Below, one piece after another: positions 1-12,763 of a stretch of DNA of 64,000 bases. A program made the translations under genes and the position numbers. How positions within the stretch are numbered: the stretch's first letter is position 1; every line of letters starts with the position of its first letter. The notes under the pieces are model-generated. The model saw only the letters and a program-made list of their open reading frames with translations. It made no database searches and was not told where the DNA came from. The DNA lies in NCBI GenBank assembly GCA_021030905.1, contig JAGFMI010000007.1, positions 558,001-622,000 of the forward strand, given 5' to 3'. Source of the DNA: Pyrenula massariospora. Lineage: Eukaryota; Ascomycota; Eurotiomycetes; Pyrenulales; Pyrenulaceae.

Positions 1-1566
1 CATCCAACGCCATTTTTATCGCGACGGTCGCAAACCGCTTTTCGCCTAGGTATTCCCCAGATAGCACAGCGTAGACGACTATCTGACGGGCCAGAGGCAA
101 CGCTCTCACGACGTTACATTATGGAGATATCTGATAGAGCGTGCGGACTATTCGGACCTGCAGATGAGCATCCTAGAGAGCGATCGCGGTTTTTTTTCTT
201 TTCGATCCAATAAGCCATCCGCCACCAGAAAAAAACACGCCTGCGATGGCCAGCCAGGATCGGTCCCTGTCCACCCACACCAGAACCTTCCACTAGATGG
301 CGGGACGGAGACCGATCCCGGCCTCCGTGCTGGGCTGATCCCAGTCGCTGAAGCTCTGGCGACCTCCAGGCAACCCCCCAGTCGGCGGAGAGACCACGGT
401 GACCCTCACTGGCCGCGTGCCTGGCCTAATGCCGAGCTCTAGATAGCTCCACCCATGCCTAAAGCAAGCCCTGCCCTGGAACCTCCCCGTCACTCTAGAA
501 TATCAGCCAACATGCAGCTCGCGAGTGGCCGAAGCTCTAGTTCGTCTCAACGCTATCCTAGTTCCAGCCGTAGCGTCTCGACCGAGTCTATATTTTGTGG
601 TTAGCCTCCTACGCTTGTCTCGCGACACTTTCCCTCACGACGCCCGACCCGCTAGGTAACGTGCTCACTCTCCCCCGCGGGCTGCTGTTGACAATGGAGA
701 ACATCACAACCCCTGTTAACAATCGCATAATGCCATTCTCTCGCAATCCACACCCATGGCTTCGAGCCGTTAAGCCAGACCCGGCTGTTGACCTTGACCC
801 GACCTACCGCGGTGGTGGCGCTCGACGGCAGTCTGCCTTTGCTACTATCTTCTCTCACGCGTCAATTCCGATAAGTATGCCAATTCAAGCGAGGACAACG
901 AGAAAGATATGTCGTGGCCTGGATGGAGGATAAGCTGGCTCAGCAATATTATATCTCACGCGGTCCTCTCGCAAGATCGTGGTCTCGACTGCCATCAGTC
1001 TACATGTTATCCCAACCGCGTCAATTGACATCTGTCAGACCCCCTGCTCCGAGCTACCAGGGCCTTTTCATCCCCATCGGAACCACCCTTGCACAGAATC
1101 AGCCCCCGTCAAAAACAGCGTAAGTGCCATCCACGTTAATCATTATGCTATGCCCCCGAATTTCCCCTCCGTTACAAGCATTATTGCCTACGATCTTCGC
1201 TCTAAAGCAGTCTGCTTGGGTCCATGCCCTTTGGTTTCGATACTCTTTGCGACCAAGATTCATGGCAGGGGCTTCCAAAGCGTTGGATTGATTAGTGCCA
1301 CTACTACTCATATAGCCCCAAAGAGACGTCTGAAGTACCCACTAACGTTGATCTTCATGCTCAGTATCGCAGTGACCACCTAGCGGGCCCGCATGCTGTC
1401 TCTTCTCCCTTTGTTATGTTCGATCTCTACACCAAACATTCTTCAACCTCTCTAGGGCACAATCGACTATCAACCAGTCCTAACGTTGAGAGGCTTGGTT
1501 ACTGAAGAGGTGGATGACTCTCGGCTGGCTTGAGAGACGGTTGTTGGCTACGAGCTAGGAAAGAAG
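1..1566. other. Intergenic region, no gene seen
   Basis: I see no convincing gene. Short open frames exist on both strands but none shows a recognisable domain, a codon pattern like the neighbouring genes, or splice joins that extend it. The last 100-200 bases presumably hold the promoter and leader of the CRIB protein gene starting at 1567. Confidence 0.5.
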
Positions 1567-3998
1567 ATGGCAGGACATCAGCAAGGCGATTACAGACCCT
1601 GGGACCGACCGCCAACAGCAACCAGTCCAAACCTTCATGTACACGACAAATACTTTCCGAGACCGTCTCTAAAACAGAGGAGTAGCACTATGACCTCCTT
1701 CGGCTCTTCATATAAATCACCGTCGTCGTTGACTTCAAGTACTCCTATTCTTGATACGATACCCCGAGATGGCGAAACACCCCTCGCTTCTCCTCATGAA
1801 AGACCAGAGAGCGTGGCTCGGAATCTTCTCTCTCGAGGAAGTCGCATTCTGAAACGTCAAGGTAGCAGGTTTAATCTCTCGCCATCACTCTCTTCAGATG
1901 CCGAAGAAGGTTGGGGTCGACCGGCAAAGACAAGCGAGGTCTCCGAGGTATTTCATCGGGTACCAAAGATTAGAAGCAAGTCAGCACATGGACGACGTGA
2001 GTTCTATTATAACCTCAGAGCATCTTGTGAGGCTAACACACCACAGGTGACGCACTGAAGACTTCTATCTCTGCACCCTTCGACTTCCATCACGTGACTC
2101 ACACTCATCCCGCACACTTCAAGGCTCTTGAACGTGTAAGCAATAATGAGTTGGTCACTGAGTTCACTGCTATCCGAGCTGCCCAACGACCGAAGAATGA
2201 GCTCAAAGGTATCCAAGCTAATACCTTACATTCCAAACATGGATCTATCGACCGCGAAACCCATATTAATCGCCCGGTCACAAGCTCCGGAATTGCTGGT
2301 GAGCCTGTTACACCTCCCAGAACGATTCAATCACGCCGCTCCAAGACACCCCCCAATGTTGGTGTTTTACGGCAGTCAAGATCAATTGAAAACTTCTCTC
2401 GACCTATCCCAAAGTCACCTACATCACCCATCATGCCTCCTGCTCGCCGCTCCTCACGCAATGCATGTCCAGTCCCGCTGGTCCCAGAACCTTCAACGAC
2501 TGTTGTTGATGCCATGCTCGGTATTAATGCCAGCCCTAAATTGGAGCGAGGCAAGGATAGCTCTGATTACGACAGAGACATACCTCTAGAGAGTGTGGAT
2601 ATGGCCGTAGTTGGCAATGCCGTCACCACCCTGGACAATGGTATTAAGTTGCTCAGGTCTATCTCATATGCAAACCAAATATCCGAGCTTGACAATGTTC
2701 CTGAAGAGGAAGAGAGTGCTCCACTTGACTCTGGTCGAACTCCTTCGTCGAAGAGAACTACCGTCTCGTCATTGAGACATTCCAAATCATTCCCATCTTC
2801 ACGCCCATCCCAGGAGTCTACAGTGCCAACCAGTCTATCACTTTCACAAAATTTTGATACTTTAGATCGTTCAGAGTCCGATCTAGAGATGACAGCGTCT
2901 GTACCTCATTCAGAGTCTAGAAGATTCTCAATTGGCTTCAACGAGATCGATATCAATGGCTGGGAGGATGACATTGACTACTGCTATGAGCATGCAGCAG
3001 AGGCTGATTGTGATTTCGACTGGACTCAGAAGTCTGCACAGGAAGAAGACCAAGCTTATCGCGAGAGACAGACAGTGGAGCTAGAAGTTGCTCGACAACG
3101 CCAAATCCGGCAGCAGGAGGCTGTGACAAACCTTTTACAAATTTCTCCTGGACCGCCAGGTTTTCCAAGCTGTCGACCCCAAACGCAAATTGTGGAGAAG
3201 AGCTTGGTAATGCCCGAACTTGACCCTTCTTCCGCCAAGTCCGCATCTTCAATGCCAGAAGCGCTAACACCCAAGAATTCAACAGAGGGTGTAACTCCCT
3301 TTGAGATTATAGAACCTGCTGAAGCGTTGAACCAATTCGATAGCTCAAATGAAAGCTATTTCCCCAAGAACTATGACGCCAACACAAATGAAGAGGCTAT
3401 TTACGAGGCCATGCTCTCTAGCCAAGCCAATCAGCACGACTATACCTATATTTCTAGCAGACACAGCCAGGTCAGCCCCATCAGTTCTCGCCGAAGCAGT
3501 CAAGCTCCGATCAGCAAATGTAACTCCCAAGAAAGCATGTTTCCGTCTAGAACAGCCTCCCTCATGCAAAAGCATCGCTCTTCGAACTCCTCGGCAGACC
3601 TCCCGGAGCTGATCCATAGTCTATCTTCGAGCCGAGAAAATATCAATGTAGAGTCAGCGGATTTGACCGACCCTAATGCCGTGCCACTTTATCGGTCGTT
3701 ATCTCACAAACGAGCGCGCAGCCTCGTGGGTAGCAATTTGAAAAAGGTCGCATCGAACAACAGCTTCTTTGAACCAGAGACCCCATATCAATTAGGGGTT
3801 CTCGAAGAAGTATCGCCTATTGCGGAGGAAATGAACCCCATGCGGTCACATTTCGACCTCTCATCCAATCATGGACCTACTTTTGCAAATCGTATGCGTT
3901 CAGCTAGCAGCGCCATGAAGCTAAGCGGCAAGGCGTCGAGAGCAACCTCTTACTTTCCACCATCATCTGCAACCTCTACGGGTCCAACGCGGATATGA
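1567..3998 (+). CDS. CRIB-domain (Rho/Cdc42-binding) protein
   Basis: Two exons, 1567-1996 and 2047-3998, joined over a 50-base GTGAGT..CACAG intron, give about 793 residues. The frame runs cleanly through the join and creates a CRIB-like motif at about residues 151-163 (ISAPFDFHHVTHT), matching the ISxPxxFxHxxH core that binds GTP-loaded Cdc42/Rac. The rest is Ser/Pro/Arg-rich and low in predicted structure, with many RRSS/SRxxS-type sites, an acidic stretch around the middle and a short Glu/Arg/Gln-rich helix. There is no kinase, PH or SH3 domain, so it is not a PAK. By family knowledge CRIB-only proteins act as Cdc42/Rac effectors or scaffolds at growth sites; that role here is inferred. 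The ATG at 1567 is the first good in-frame start. Confidence is good for the gene and moderate for the CRIB call. Confidence 0.8.
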
Positions 3999-4819
3999 TG
4001 AATATACGTCTTTGTATCAACTTCTTGTCACCACTATTCGTTGTGTTCGATAGTGTACTTTTACTTTTCTTTCAAATATATTGCATACATTGGTTTTGTT
4101 GTACAGGAAAATTCAAAAGAGACGGGGTTTACGATGGTACATTGATGAAGTGACGAGGGACAGATCTGTGTTCGACGGCCACGCGCATGGAAAAGTTGGA
4201 GGGTATTAAATGGAGTTTATGATATTGAGATAGAAAGGCTGAAGATAAAGCCTCCTCGCGTCAATAGAACGCTCTTTGTTGATACTGTACATCTTCGATT
4301 GCAACAGGAAATATGATACAAACCTTGATTTTTTTGGAATTCACGTCGATTTGAAGGATCTGAAAATTTCCGTGAGCAGTGACTAGTACATCTAAGGGTC
4401 AGTATCAGAAGCCATAGCGCGTCTGATTGTTGATACTGATGTCCGCCGGGCTAATAATTAGGTGCGCCATGGCTTGTGACCGATATGATGATATTTGGTT
4501 CACGTGCCGCCAAGGCTTACCACTCGGCATCATTTTCATTGTTGACCCGTCTCAGGCTTGTTGTTTTCCGACGTTGGTTTGAATACCAGGTATGCAACGT
4601 GCGGAAGAAAATGGCATGCACCTAAGTGTTCTGGTGTCTTTCTGACCATATCTCTTATTTTGCTGTCCATACGACAAGCTGCCAAGGATGGCACTGACCC
4701 CCTGCTTCGCCGCAACAAGGCTCGATTTGGGGTCTGCCTGGCCCCAGGAGCCTGTGCGATTCACTTGTGAACTCCGACTACAGCCGTAATTCTATTCATG
4801 TTTCCCACTGCCTCTCACA
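3999..4819. other. Intergenic region, no gene seen
   Basis: This holds the 3' region of the CRIB gene and the promoter of the hydrolase gene. Overlapping 60-70 codon frames occur on both strands around 4536-4770, but they mirror one another and show no domain. Confidence 0.5.
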
Positions 4820-7162
4820 ATGTCGTTCAAGCTACCCTGGAGCTCAGGCGAGAATTCTACAAGCAAAGATGAAGCTTCCATTACGGATGTGCTTCCCACC
4901 GCGGCCCTGCGTACAGACCTACTACTCCTTGTCGTGCTTTGCACTGACTCCATTCGTGATCATCTCACAGCGGTATTTGAGCCGTCAATACCATCTACAA
5001 AGCAAGTCAATGTTCGTGACGACTCCTATGACCTGCTATCCTTTCGAGAAGACGAAATGGACGCCAGACCGAGTCAAACTTCTGCTCAATCACGCACCCT
5101 AATCGATCTCGAACTTTCTTCGCCGAAGATGCAAAGCCTAAAGAGGAGCTCAGTAACCTACTTCAACACGTGGCGAACTGGTGTACTTCGTCGGATGGGT
5201 AATGTCCTCTCTGTGACACCCGACACCATCAGACGGGCAAAAGCCAAGTACCAAGCAGAGAAAGAATCAATGTCAAGGGCTGGGAAACAAAAACAATATT
5301 ACGATTGGGCGGAAGGAAAGGATCCTACAAATGAGCAGCCAAAAAGTGCTACAGCTTCGCAAACTATCCAAAAGATCCCAACATCTCTTCTACGATTGGA
5401 TAATCAGCGACGTGCTCTTGTCCTTCATTGCTGTCTCCTCCTTCTACTCAGCCTGGAAAACTACCCGGCCCATTCCCGTGTCCTCCTCCGGAGTCTTGCT
5501 CACAGCCTTGAAGTCCCTGCCGAGACTTTATCGATAGATGAAACTGTAGTGGCTCAGAGCCTGCTCGAAGCAGCGTCCAACTCTATGGCAGCCGATGAAG
5601 CAAAACAACAGAAGGCGGCTGAGGATGCGACAGCTAGGAAGTGGAAAGTAGGTCTCGCAACTGTGGCGGGTGCGACGCTCGTGGGCGTTACCGGAGGTCT
5701 GGCAGCGCCATTTCTGCTTGGAATTGGAGGCGCTATAATGGGTGGTGTTGGGCTTGGTGGATTAGCGAGCTTGCTGGGCGCTACGATAGCAAATCCGCTT
5801 ACCATTGCGGCACTATTTGGCGCTCTTGGTGGGAAGATGACTGGACAAGCGATGGAAGAGTTTGCAAAGGAGGTGGAAGATTTCAAGTTTGTACCCGTAC
5901 ACGGTGAGTCAGCTTCTACCTGTGGCGAGTGTCTAGCGACTGGATTCTGACTGATTTTTCTAGAACCCACCCCATCCAGCTCCCCAATTTCATCCTCTCA
6001 AACAGCTACCCACAAACTCCGTGTCACCATCGGCATCAGCGGCTGGCTCACGGAACCAACCGACGTTACCAGACCATGGCTCGTGTTCTCTTCGAAAACA
6101 GTCGAGGCCTTTGCCCTACGCTACGAACGCACCGCACTCCTCCGCCTCGGCACTACCCTCGATACCGTCCTCCGCGACTCCGCCTACTCCCTCGCCCAAG
6201 CCTCGTTCCTTCAAGTTGCTCTTCCAGCCGTCATCACCGCGTCGCTCCTCCCCGTCAGCTTGCTGAGACTGGGACGCGTGCTAGACAATCCGTTCAGTGT
6301 GGCGATGGAGCGCAGCGACAAGGCAGGGCGGGTACTGGCGGCGGCGCTGATGGCGAAGGCTCAGGGTGAGAGACCTGTTACGCTGGTCGGGTACTCACTG
6401 GGGGCGAGGGTGATATGGAGTTGCTGTCAAGAGTTGGCGGAGAGGCAGGTATTTGGGTTGGTGGAGAATGTGGTGCTCATTGGGGCTCCGGTGCCGAGTG
6501 ATTCGGCCGGGTGGAGGAGGATGGGAGCTGTCGTGGTGGGGAGGGTGGTGAATGTGTATACCACGAGTGATTTGTTGCTGGGGTTTCTGTATCGGACGAG
6601 TAAGGCGCAGGTTGGGGTTGCGGGGTTGAGTGCTATCGGATTGGTCAACGGGGTGGAGAGTTTTGATGTTAGTCATATTGTGAAGGGGCATAACCAGTAT
6701 CGACTGGCGGTGGGCGCGATCTTGAGAGAGTTGGAATTTGAAGACCTTGATCTGGACGAGGTGGAGAGGGAGACGGAAGCGCTGCGGAGGGTGGACGAGG
6801 AGCAGAGGGCGGTGCATGAGCGCGCCAAGGAGGAGGGGAGGCTACAAGGGGCGGAGGATGAGGAAGGGAGGATTGTCATGGTGGATGCGGAGAAGGCGGA
6901 GGAGTCGGAGGGCACGGATGGAAAGGGTCTGGATGTGGAGGAGTTGGAGAAGTTACATCTATCTGGTGGTCGGATTGAAATGAAGGATGGCTCAGACGAT
7001 GAGGACGACACCGAGGAGCCTGCTGCTGCTCGGAAAAAGGAGAAGAAGATCGAAATGCTGCATGTCGACCCAGAACCTGAGCCTGATCCGGGACCGCCGA
7101 CGGAGAGGGTTCGCTTTGGCTCGCCAGACAAGGGCTTCGATCTTACCTGGGATCGAAGGTAA
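4820..7162 (+). CDS. TMCO4/DUF726-family membrane alpha/beta-hydrolase
   Basis: Exons 4820-5903 and 5964-7162, with a 60-base GTGAGT..TCTAG intron, give about 760 residues. Around residues 275-335 lies a long Gly/Ala-rich hydrophobic hairpin (GGLAAPFLLGIGGAIMGG and onward), then a conserved segment with GISGWL. A nucleophile-elbow motif, LVGYSLGAR, follows at about residue 505 in an alpha/beta-hydrolase-like region. This order is that of the TMCO4/DUF726 family (yeast YFL034W type), thought to act as membrane-bound hydrolases; the substrate is not known from sequence. The C-terminal 150 residues are highly charged (Glu/Asp/Lys/Arg) and probably disordered. The intron falls between the hydrophobic hairpin and the hydrolase part. 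The first half of exon 2 is C-rich on the sense strand and the second half G-rich, switching near 6280. Confidence 0.85.
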
Positions 7163-8669
7163 GGATACCCTTTGTCCACGTGCGAACTGCAACTCCCGAA
7201 CATTGCCACGAGTCAAACCCATATGCTACGACATGATCCACTATAAGGTACCTCGGCTTCTAGAAAATTAACCTACTTGTTTCACCATCCTTAGTACTAT
7301 AGAACTAGTAGACCCAGATGCTCCACTCGATATTGATCGGCAAACCGCGTCAACCTTCGAAACGAAACACCCTAGATTAGCCTCATAGATCAGGTAATAT
7401 AATCCCTTGGCTTGGCGCTACCGGCGTAGCGGGGCGAGAGACTAGCTTAGCTTCCCCGACGTGCCCGGACGGGAACGGCAGAGCGGAGCTGAGCTGTGAT
7501 GTGATCGGGAAGGGCGTGGCTTGCATTAATATTGAGAGTGGGAGGTTTAGATGTGAAGAGGGAGATGGGGCTGCAGGAAAGGATCGCGGGAGCGCGGGGA
7601 GCTCACGGTCCGCGGGAGTGGTTTGGGATGACTCGTAGGATGGTGCCACTATCACACTTATGCAGTTACTGAATAAGAAAAAGAAAAAGAATAATGCGTT
7701 CTAGGGATCTAAGAGATTGCTTTGCTGGCTCGGAGTAGGATTGCCCGGCGATACACGGAGCGGGAGGGAAGGGAAAGGGATGGGATATGGACTCTGCGTC
7801 CCCGTGTGTGCTGTACGACTCGAGGAGAGGAGGAGACTTTCTATGCTTTTGGCATCGGAGCTCCAGCGGGGGATTTTCCGAGCCATTAATTGGTGGGTTG
7901 AGGATTTATGCTACAAGCCAAGAGTGGTACAATTCAAGCGACAGACAGGGTAACTGCGAAGCAGCCTCATTATCGACGTTCGCGTCCGGACAAACTTGAA
8001 TAAATCTACGCAAGATCTTTTTTGATATATCGATGTAATCATAGATCTAAAGGTGAGACTCTAGGTCCCCTCGTTCTGATACGACATGATGTCCATCTAA
8101 AATCTACACCTTGCGGTGAGATGAGCTGGAGGTCCCTACCGCGCCTAGGAAAGACACTTGTCGTCGTTCTCGTGATAGCGTCAGCGGATGGCTTTCAAAG
8201 TGAAACTTTGCTTTGTCTGGAAAAATTAACGCGTGATGCAAGAGTCTTCATAGTGTGGTCCCTCGCGCATTGGTGTACCGCGTGACGGCCAAGTTATCGA
8301 GCATCTTCACTTAAGGTGTTAATTCACCCAGAGTAAAGTGCACTGCTTCACGGGTATCGAGGTCGTTAAACGGCTGCCTTCGGAAAAAGGCTCACCGTCA
8401 CGGCCGTGCATTTCACCATTCCGCGCTTCACGAGTGACTGGCCGAACTTCTGTTTCACACTTGAAGGCTATAAGAACACCATCTACCCCCCCAATTTCTG
8501 GGCTCTAAACTTCCATCCATGCACTCTCAACCGATTTCCGCACATTAGACCTTCAGTATCAAGGTGCATCAGACATTTTTCCATAACTTCCCCCCTAACC
8601 TTTTCTTCCATTTACCTCATTCTTAAGCCTCAACACCGGCCGGTCAACACTTCGCCTAGGCCAGCCACA
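7163..8669. other. Intergenic region, no gene seen
   Basis: There is no supported gene. Around 7380-7680 the sequence is G-rich with a short A/G tract (about 7674-7692). Short frames at 7701-7999 overlap on both strands and look like chance. The segment 8640-8669 leads into a small ATG frame at 8670 that belongs to the decayed region described next. Confidence 0.5.
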
Positions 8670-11600
8670 ATGGGGAGCTCTAATAGTGTTGTCATTTCCG
8701 ACAAAGCGCTTGTTGAAAAAGTGTTCATAGGTGTTGTACGAATCAGAGTACCTTTGTCCTATGGATTCAACGCAATGATAGGCGTTACACCTGTCAACAG
8801 CCTAAATTTTGACTGTGAGATCTAAGTTCTTCGCATCATCCGACAATTGCTCCATAGAGCGCCGATAGCGCCAAAAGGCTTGGAATTTTGGTGGTAGGAA
8901 GCGTGGGCGTTAGAACGTGGGATACGTCGATCATCTCGTCCAGGGTTTGAGGCTGATATGCATTTGCGCGGGTGAATGGTCATGATCTGTAGGGAATGCA
9001 CCAAGCCATGGCGCCTTCCTTTAGGCTTTGGCACTTGAACATACTATCGACAAACGAGCTTATGAGGCGATAGAAGCCACAGACCCAATAAGCTTCTAAA
9101 AGCAAGAGCCTCCATTTGCTTCTTGAAGAACCGCAGGTATCGACCCGGTTGCTTCGGACGACTGTACGATGCTCGTATTCCCGGAAACATTCATTCCTGA
9201 CCAAAACGACGATGAGTCTGCTCAGGACTCTACAGACGCACTGTCCGAAGTAGGCTCTGAGAGGCAACCGTCTCTTGCAGGCTTCACTAAAGAATTCAAG
9301 GAGGCATCTTCCGACACAGAACCCAAGTCCTTTGGCAAAGACTCCACCAAGCAATTATCTGACCTTTAGAATAGAGGAAAAAGGCCGAGCCAGCTCTGCA
9401 AACCAGAGAGAACGAGAGTTCCGCCCCGCGAGACAACGCACGCAACTTGGTCGAAATATGGTCGACAGATACTCTGAGAGTTTTTCATGCAATGGAAAGC
9501 GATGAGATAAGTGCTGGTATCCCACCTGGCGATACCTACGAGGACATGAACCCGCCGGGTCACATTTGGACCGCTGCCGCACACCTCCATTACCGCATGC
9601 ATCGTCCGGTACTTAGGCTTCAACTGTACATTGGCCAGAGAAGTGTGGCTGGGTTGTGAATATCCGCAAACAGGCAAATATCCCCAAATAGGCATCAGGG
9701 CAGCTGTGCCCCCAAGCCATCGATCCCATGACTCTCTCTGCACTCCTCTGAGGTCTTGCCGAGGCCAAAGCTGCCGGCTTCCTGAACAGTCGGAACCCGG
9801 TCTTTCCACAAGATGAGCCTTCAGCCAGCAGAAATTCCCCTCCGACGAGCTGTGGAGCCGCTCTATTTGATGTTCCTTCACCTCAGACTCGCTACGTTCA
9901 ACTACCATGTTTGGGATATTCATGAGGACGCTGCAGCTATCACGTTTCGTGTCAAGTCAGAGTGCCGACACGAGCATTGCACCTGCCAGGCCGTGACGGG
10001 ACTTTCCGACGAGGTGGAGAATTGGGATCGACGGTGATCGCTTGTGCATCCGCTGATGACCACCATTGACACTCGATATCTACCAATCATGGTGCCCCGT
10101 GAAGGGCGGCATCGTCCAGAAAATGGTGCACGCCATCCTCAAAGGGATGCGCACGGGGATAGCCGAGGGCTTCCTCCCGTGGACCGCGAAACAAGTGCAA
10201 AATTTGTGGAATTCTGGAGAGGGCCATTTCTACTACACCAAAGCAGCAGCATTCGCCCAAGGGACAACCAGACGTGCCAATAGGGTCCGGCGCTGGCCCA
10301 ATGTTTGGTAGCGGGTACTGGCCGTGATCGAAACAGACTGGTAGGTGGAGAATCGCCAATCAGTCGTCAATACTGTACCATCAAGTATTCTTCAGGATGA
10401 GGGTGCCGGAAAGGACAGGACATCAGCAGAGTCAGGCGACAAGAAAGCCGTTAATTTGGTAATTACACCACGATTACACACCTATAGAAGGAGCCCAAGC
10501 AGAAGGGCATGTGTGCCCATTGGAGGGCTTGGCTTCTGGTGCTTGTCCATAGACGCAGCTTGGCCGTTCACGCTGGCGTTGATAGTAGCCTTTCCGCGAT
10601 GGCTACGGAGCTCTGCACTTTAACCAAAATATGCCACTGACGATCGTCCTTGCGGAACTTGTGGAGGCCTTGAGACGGCCAACACCGGAAGGAATTGCTG
10701 CAACCTACCTTGCTAAGTAATTCACGGTTCCGCTTCAGATCGACGAGAACGTACCAAGTTCGCTGGCACCTCTCTAGCAGATGATAGCTTGGCTTTCTTT
10801 GTCAAATGGTTCAAGGCGCATGTATACAACGGCAGCACAGAATGGAACCAATGGATTTCTGTCGACTTTGGTTTGAACGAGCCAAGAGGGAGTCTAATAT
10901 CTCGATTGCACGATCTGGTGCTTGGAGCACCCGCCAAAACGACCGACAGCAAGCTTCCGCTGATAGAGCGCTACTTCGAAGATCGCGAATGGAACAAAAC
11001 GGTCCTGGTCCCACTGGTCTCATGGGTGACCCTCCTGAGCCTGCAGGACGGAAGAAAAAAGCTCGAGATCCTCCCGCAACGTACGAGTCAAATTAGCTGC
11101 ATGGTCTTCCACCGGTTCTTGATGGGCCAAAGTCACGGACTGAATCCTCCGTGCCAACGAAACGGACGGCGCAGATGATTGACCTAACGGAAGACGACGA
11201 TAACGATACCCAAAATGAATCTCTTTACAATTTCGGCGTGATCGGCTTCCTCACGACACCAGTGAGGTGTTCTCTCTGGCCTCAACTCACCACCTTGTGC
11301 CTTGCAACCACTGCAACCTATGTCGATGCTCCTACCATTTCGTCTTATCTTTCCTTGCCTCCCTCCCCACGCGTAGGTTTTGATACTTACCAGGAATATG
11401 GGAAACATGCTGGCATCTTGCAGCCGTACAACTCGTTTCTGTCGAGTCAGCCGCCTAAAGTACCCCATTTGCTCCAGCCAGAGCAAACATCGGGCAACAG
11501 CACCAGTCCATGCGCATTACAATGTGACCTCACACCTACCGGTCTGCCCGACGTGCCAGGATGGGCTACAAACAGACCAGCTCATCACATCTTGAGAACG

Positions 11601-11938
11601 GGGAGGTGTCATTCAAGTTCACCACCACCACAAACCTCGCCACCGTCAATCCTATCCTTGGTCAGCTAGAAGACCTGATACTGGACGTGGATCGGAGCAT
11701 CAACCTGAGACTACTACCAGATCGCTTGCAACAAATGGCCAACGCAATCGAAGCAGCTTCTCCGCGACCCGAGACTGGTCTTTCACGTTCACCCAGTCTT
11801 GCAGATATGGCAAACGTGATTTGCTTGGTCAATGCAGTGGTTAGGGATCTGAACAGCATAGATCAGACTACTTGGGATACCACAAACCGTCAGATCTCTC
11901 AACTATTTCACCGGGGAATGATCCACTTAGTGCGGTGA
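8670..11938 (+). pseudogene. Probable decayed gene, unknown family
   Basis: Several stretches on the + strand look protein-coding (balanced composition, acidic/Ser-rich text), but the open frame changes repeatedly and I could not join the whole into one gene with good splice sites. Patches include 8670-8825; 9130-9369 (acidic, rich in D/E/S); 9375-9659; 9762-9920; 9813-10037; 10726-11020; 10986-11270; and 11561-11938. The 10986-11270 patch contains MIDLTEDDDND, which matches a SUMO-interaction motif (hydrophobic core I-D-L-T followed by acids), and also carries an in-frame TAG. I recognise no family and no viral or transposase hallmark. It could instead be a real, poorly conserved multi-exon gene, because some frame changes are flanked by possible GT..AG pairs. 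It lies just upstream of the P450/transporter island. Confidence 0.4.
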
Positions 11939-12763
11939 TAGCCAGAGGAATGAACACATCGGGGTTGTATTTGCGTTGGTCGAGGGAGTTGGAGGAAAGT
12001 TGAGGGTCAGACAGAGTGTTGACAATATCGCATGCATGCATATGAGCCGCAAAGAATTTGAATAAGAGTTCTCTCCGGAGTTATTACGGCACAGGCCTAC
12101 ACTACAAAAGTTATGGGAGGCATGTCTGCAAAGAGGCAAACCAGCCCAAATCTTCCAGCGAAGTAGGTTATGCCGGCTGGAGGCTCTAGAAATAGATAAA
12201 AAACTCTCTACATAGAAAAAATTCAGAAAAACAGATATAAAATATCATCAGTGCAGTGAGCAACTGCAAAGACACTTAGTTCATCAATGGTAGGTCTTAC
12301 TTTGCAACAAGACCCTCAGGAGTAAAGATCTGGACCTGGCGTACACCAGGTCTACGGGCGCTTAGTGCTGATCTACCGAGCTACGCTTTCGCTCTGGGTC
12401 GGAAGGAGTCGAGCCTCTGAGCGCGAGTTTCAAGTTCTAGTCTAAGGTGTACAGCAGAGCATCAAATATTTGAACTTGATGTATATCATACGCCCGAAAG
12501 GTTACCGCGATGACGATGATACGGACAGCTGAGATGGATGGGGGAGAAGTGTGGGTCATGTCGTGTTTGCGACCTTTCGGTCACTGCACTTTAGGATAGG
12601 CCAAAACTTGAGGGAAGACGATGACGTATACACCTTTGATCGCTTCAGTGATATCAGGGCCGGGTCTTTCGCAGGAAACATTTTCTCACAAAGAAGGCGA
12701 AATACGCTTGAATCAAGACTAAGAACCCTACCTCGCCCGCCGTCTTGCGCCTCAACTCCCACG
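11939..12763. other. Intergenic region, no gene seen
   Basis: I see no gene. An AT-rich patch lies around 12190-12260. The interval separates the decayed coding patches from the 3' end of P450 A, which is on the minus strand. Confidence 0.5.
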
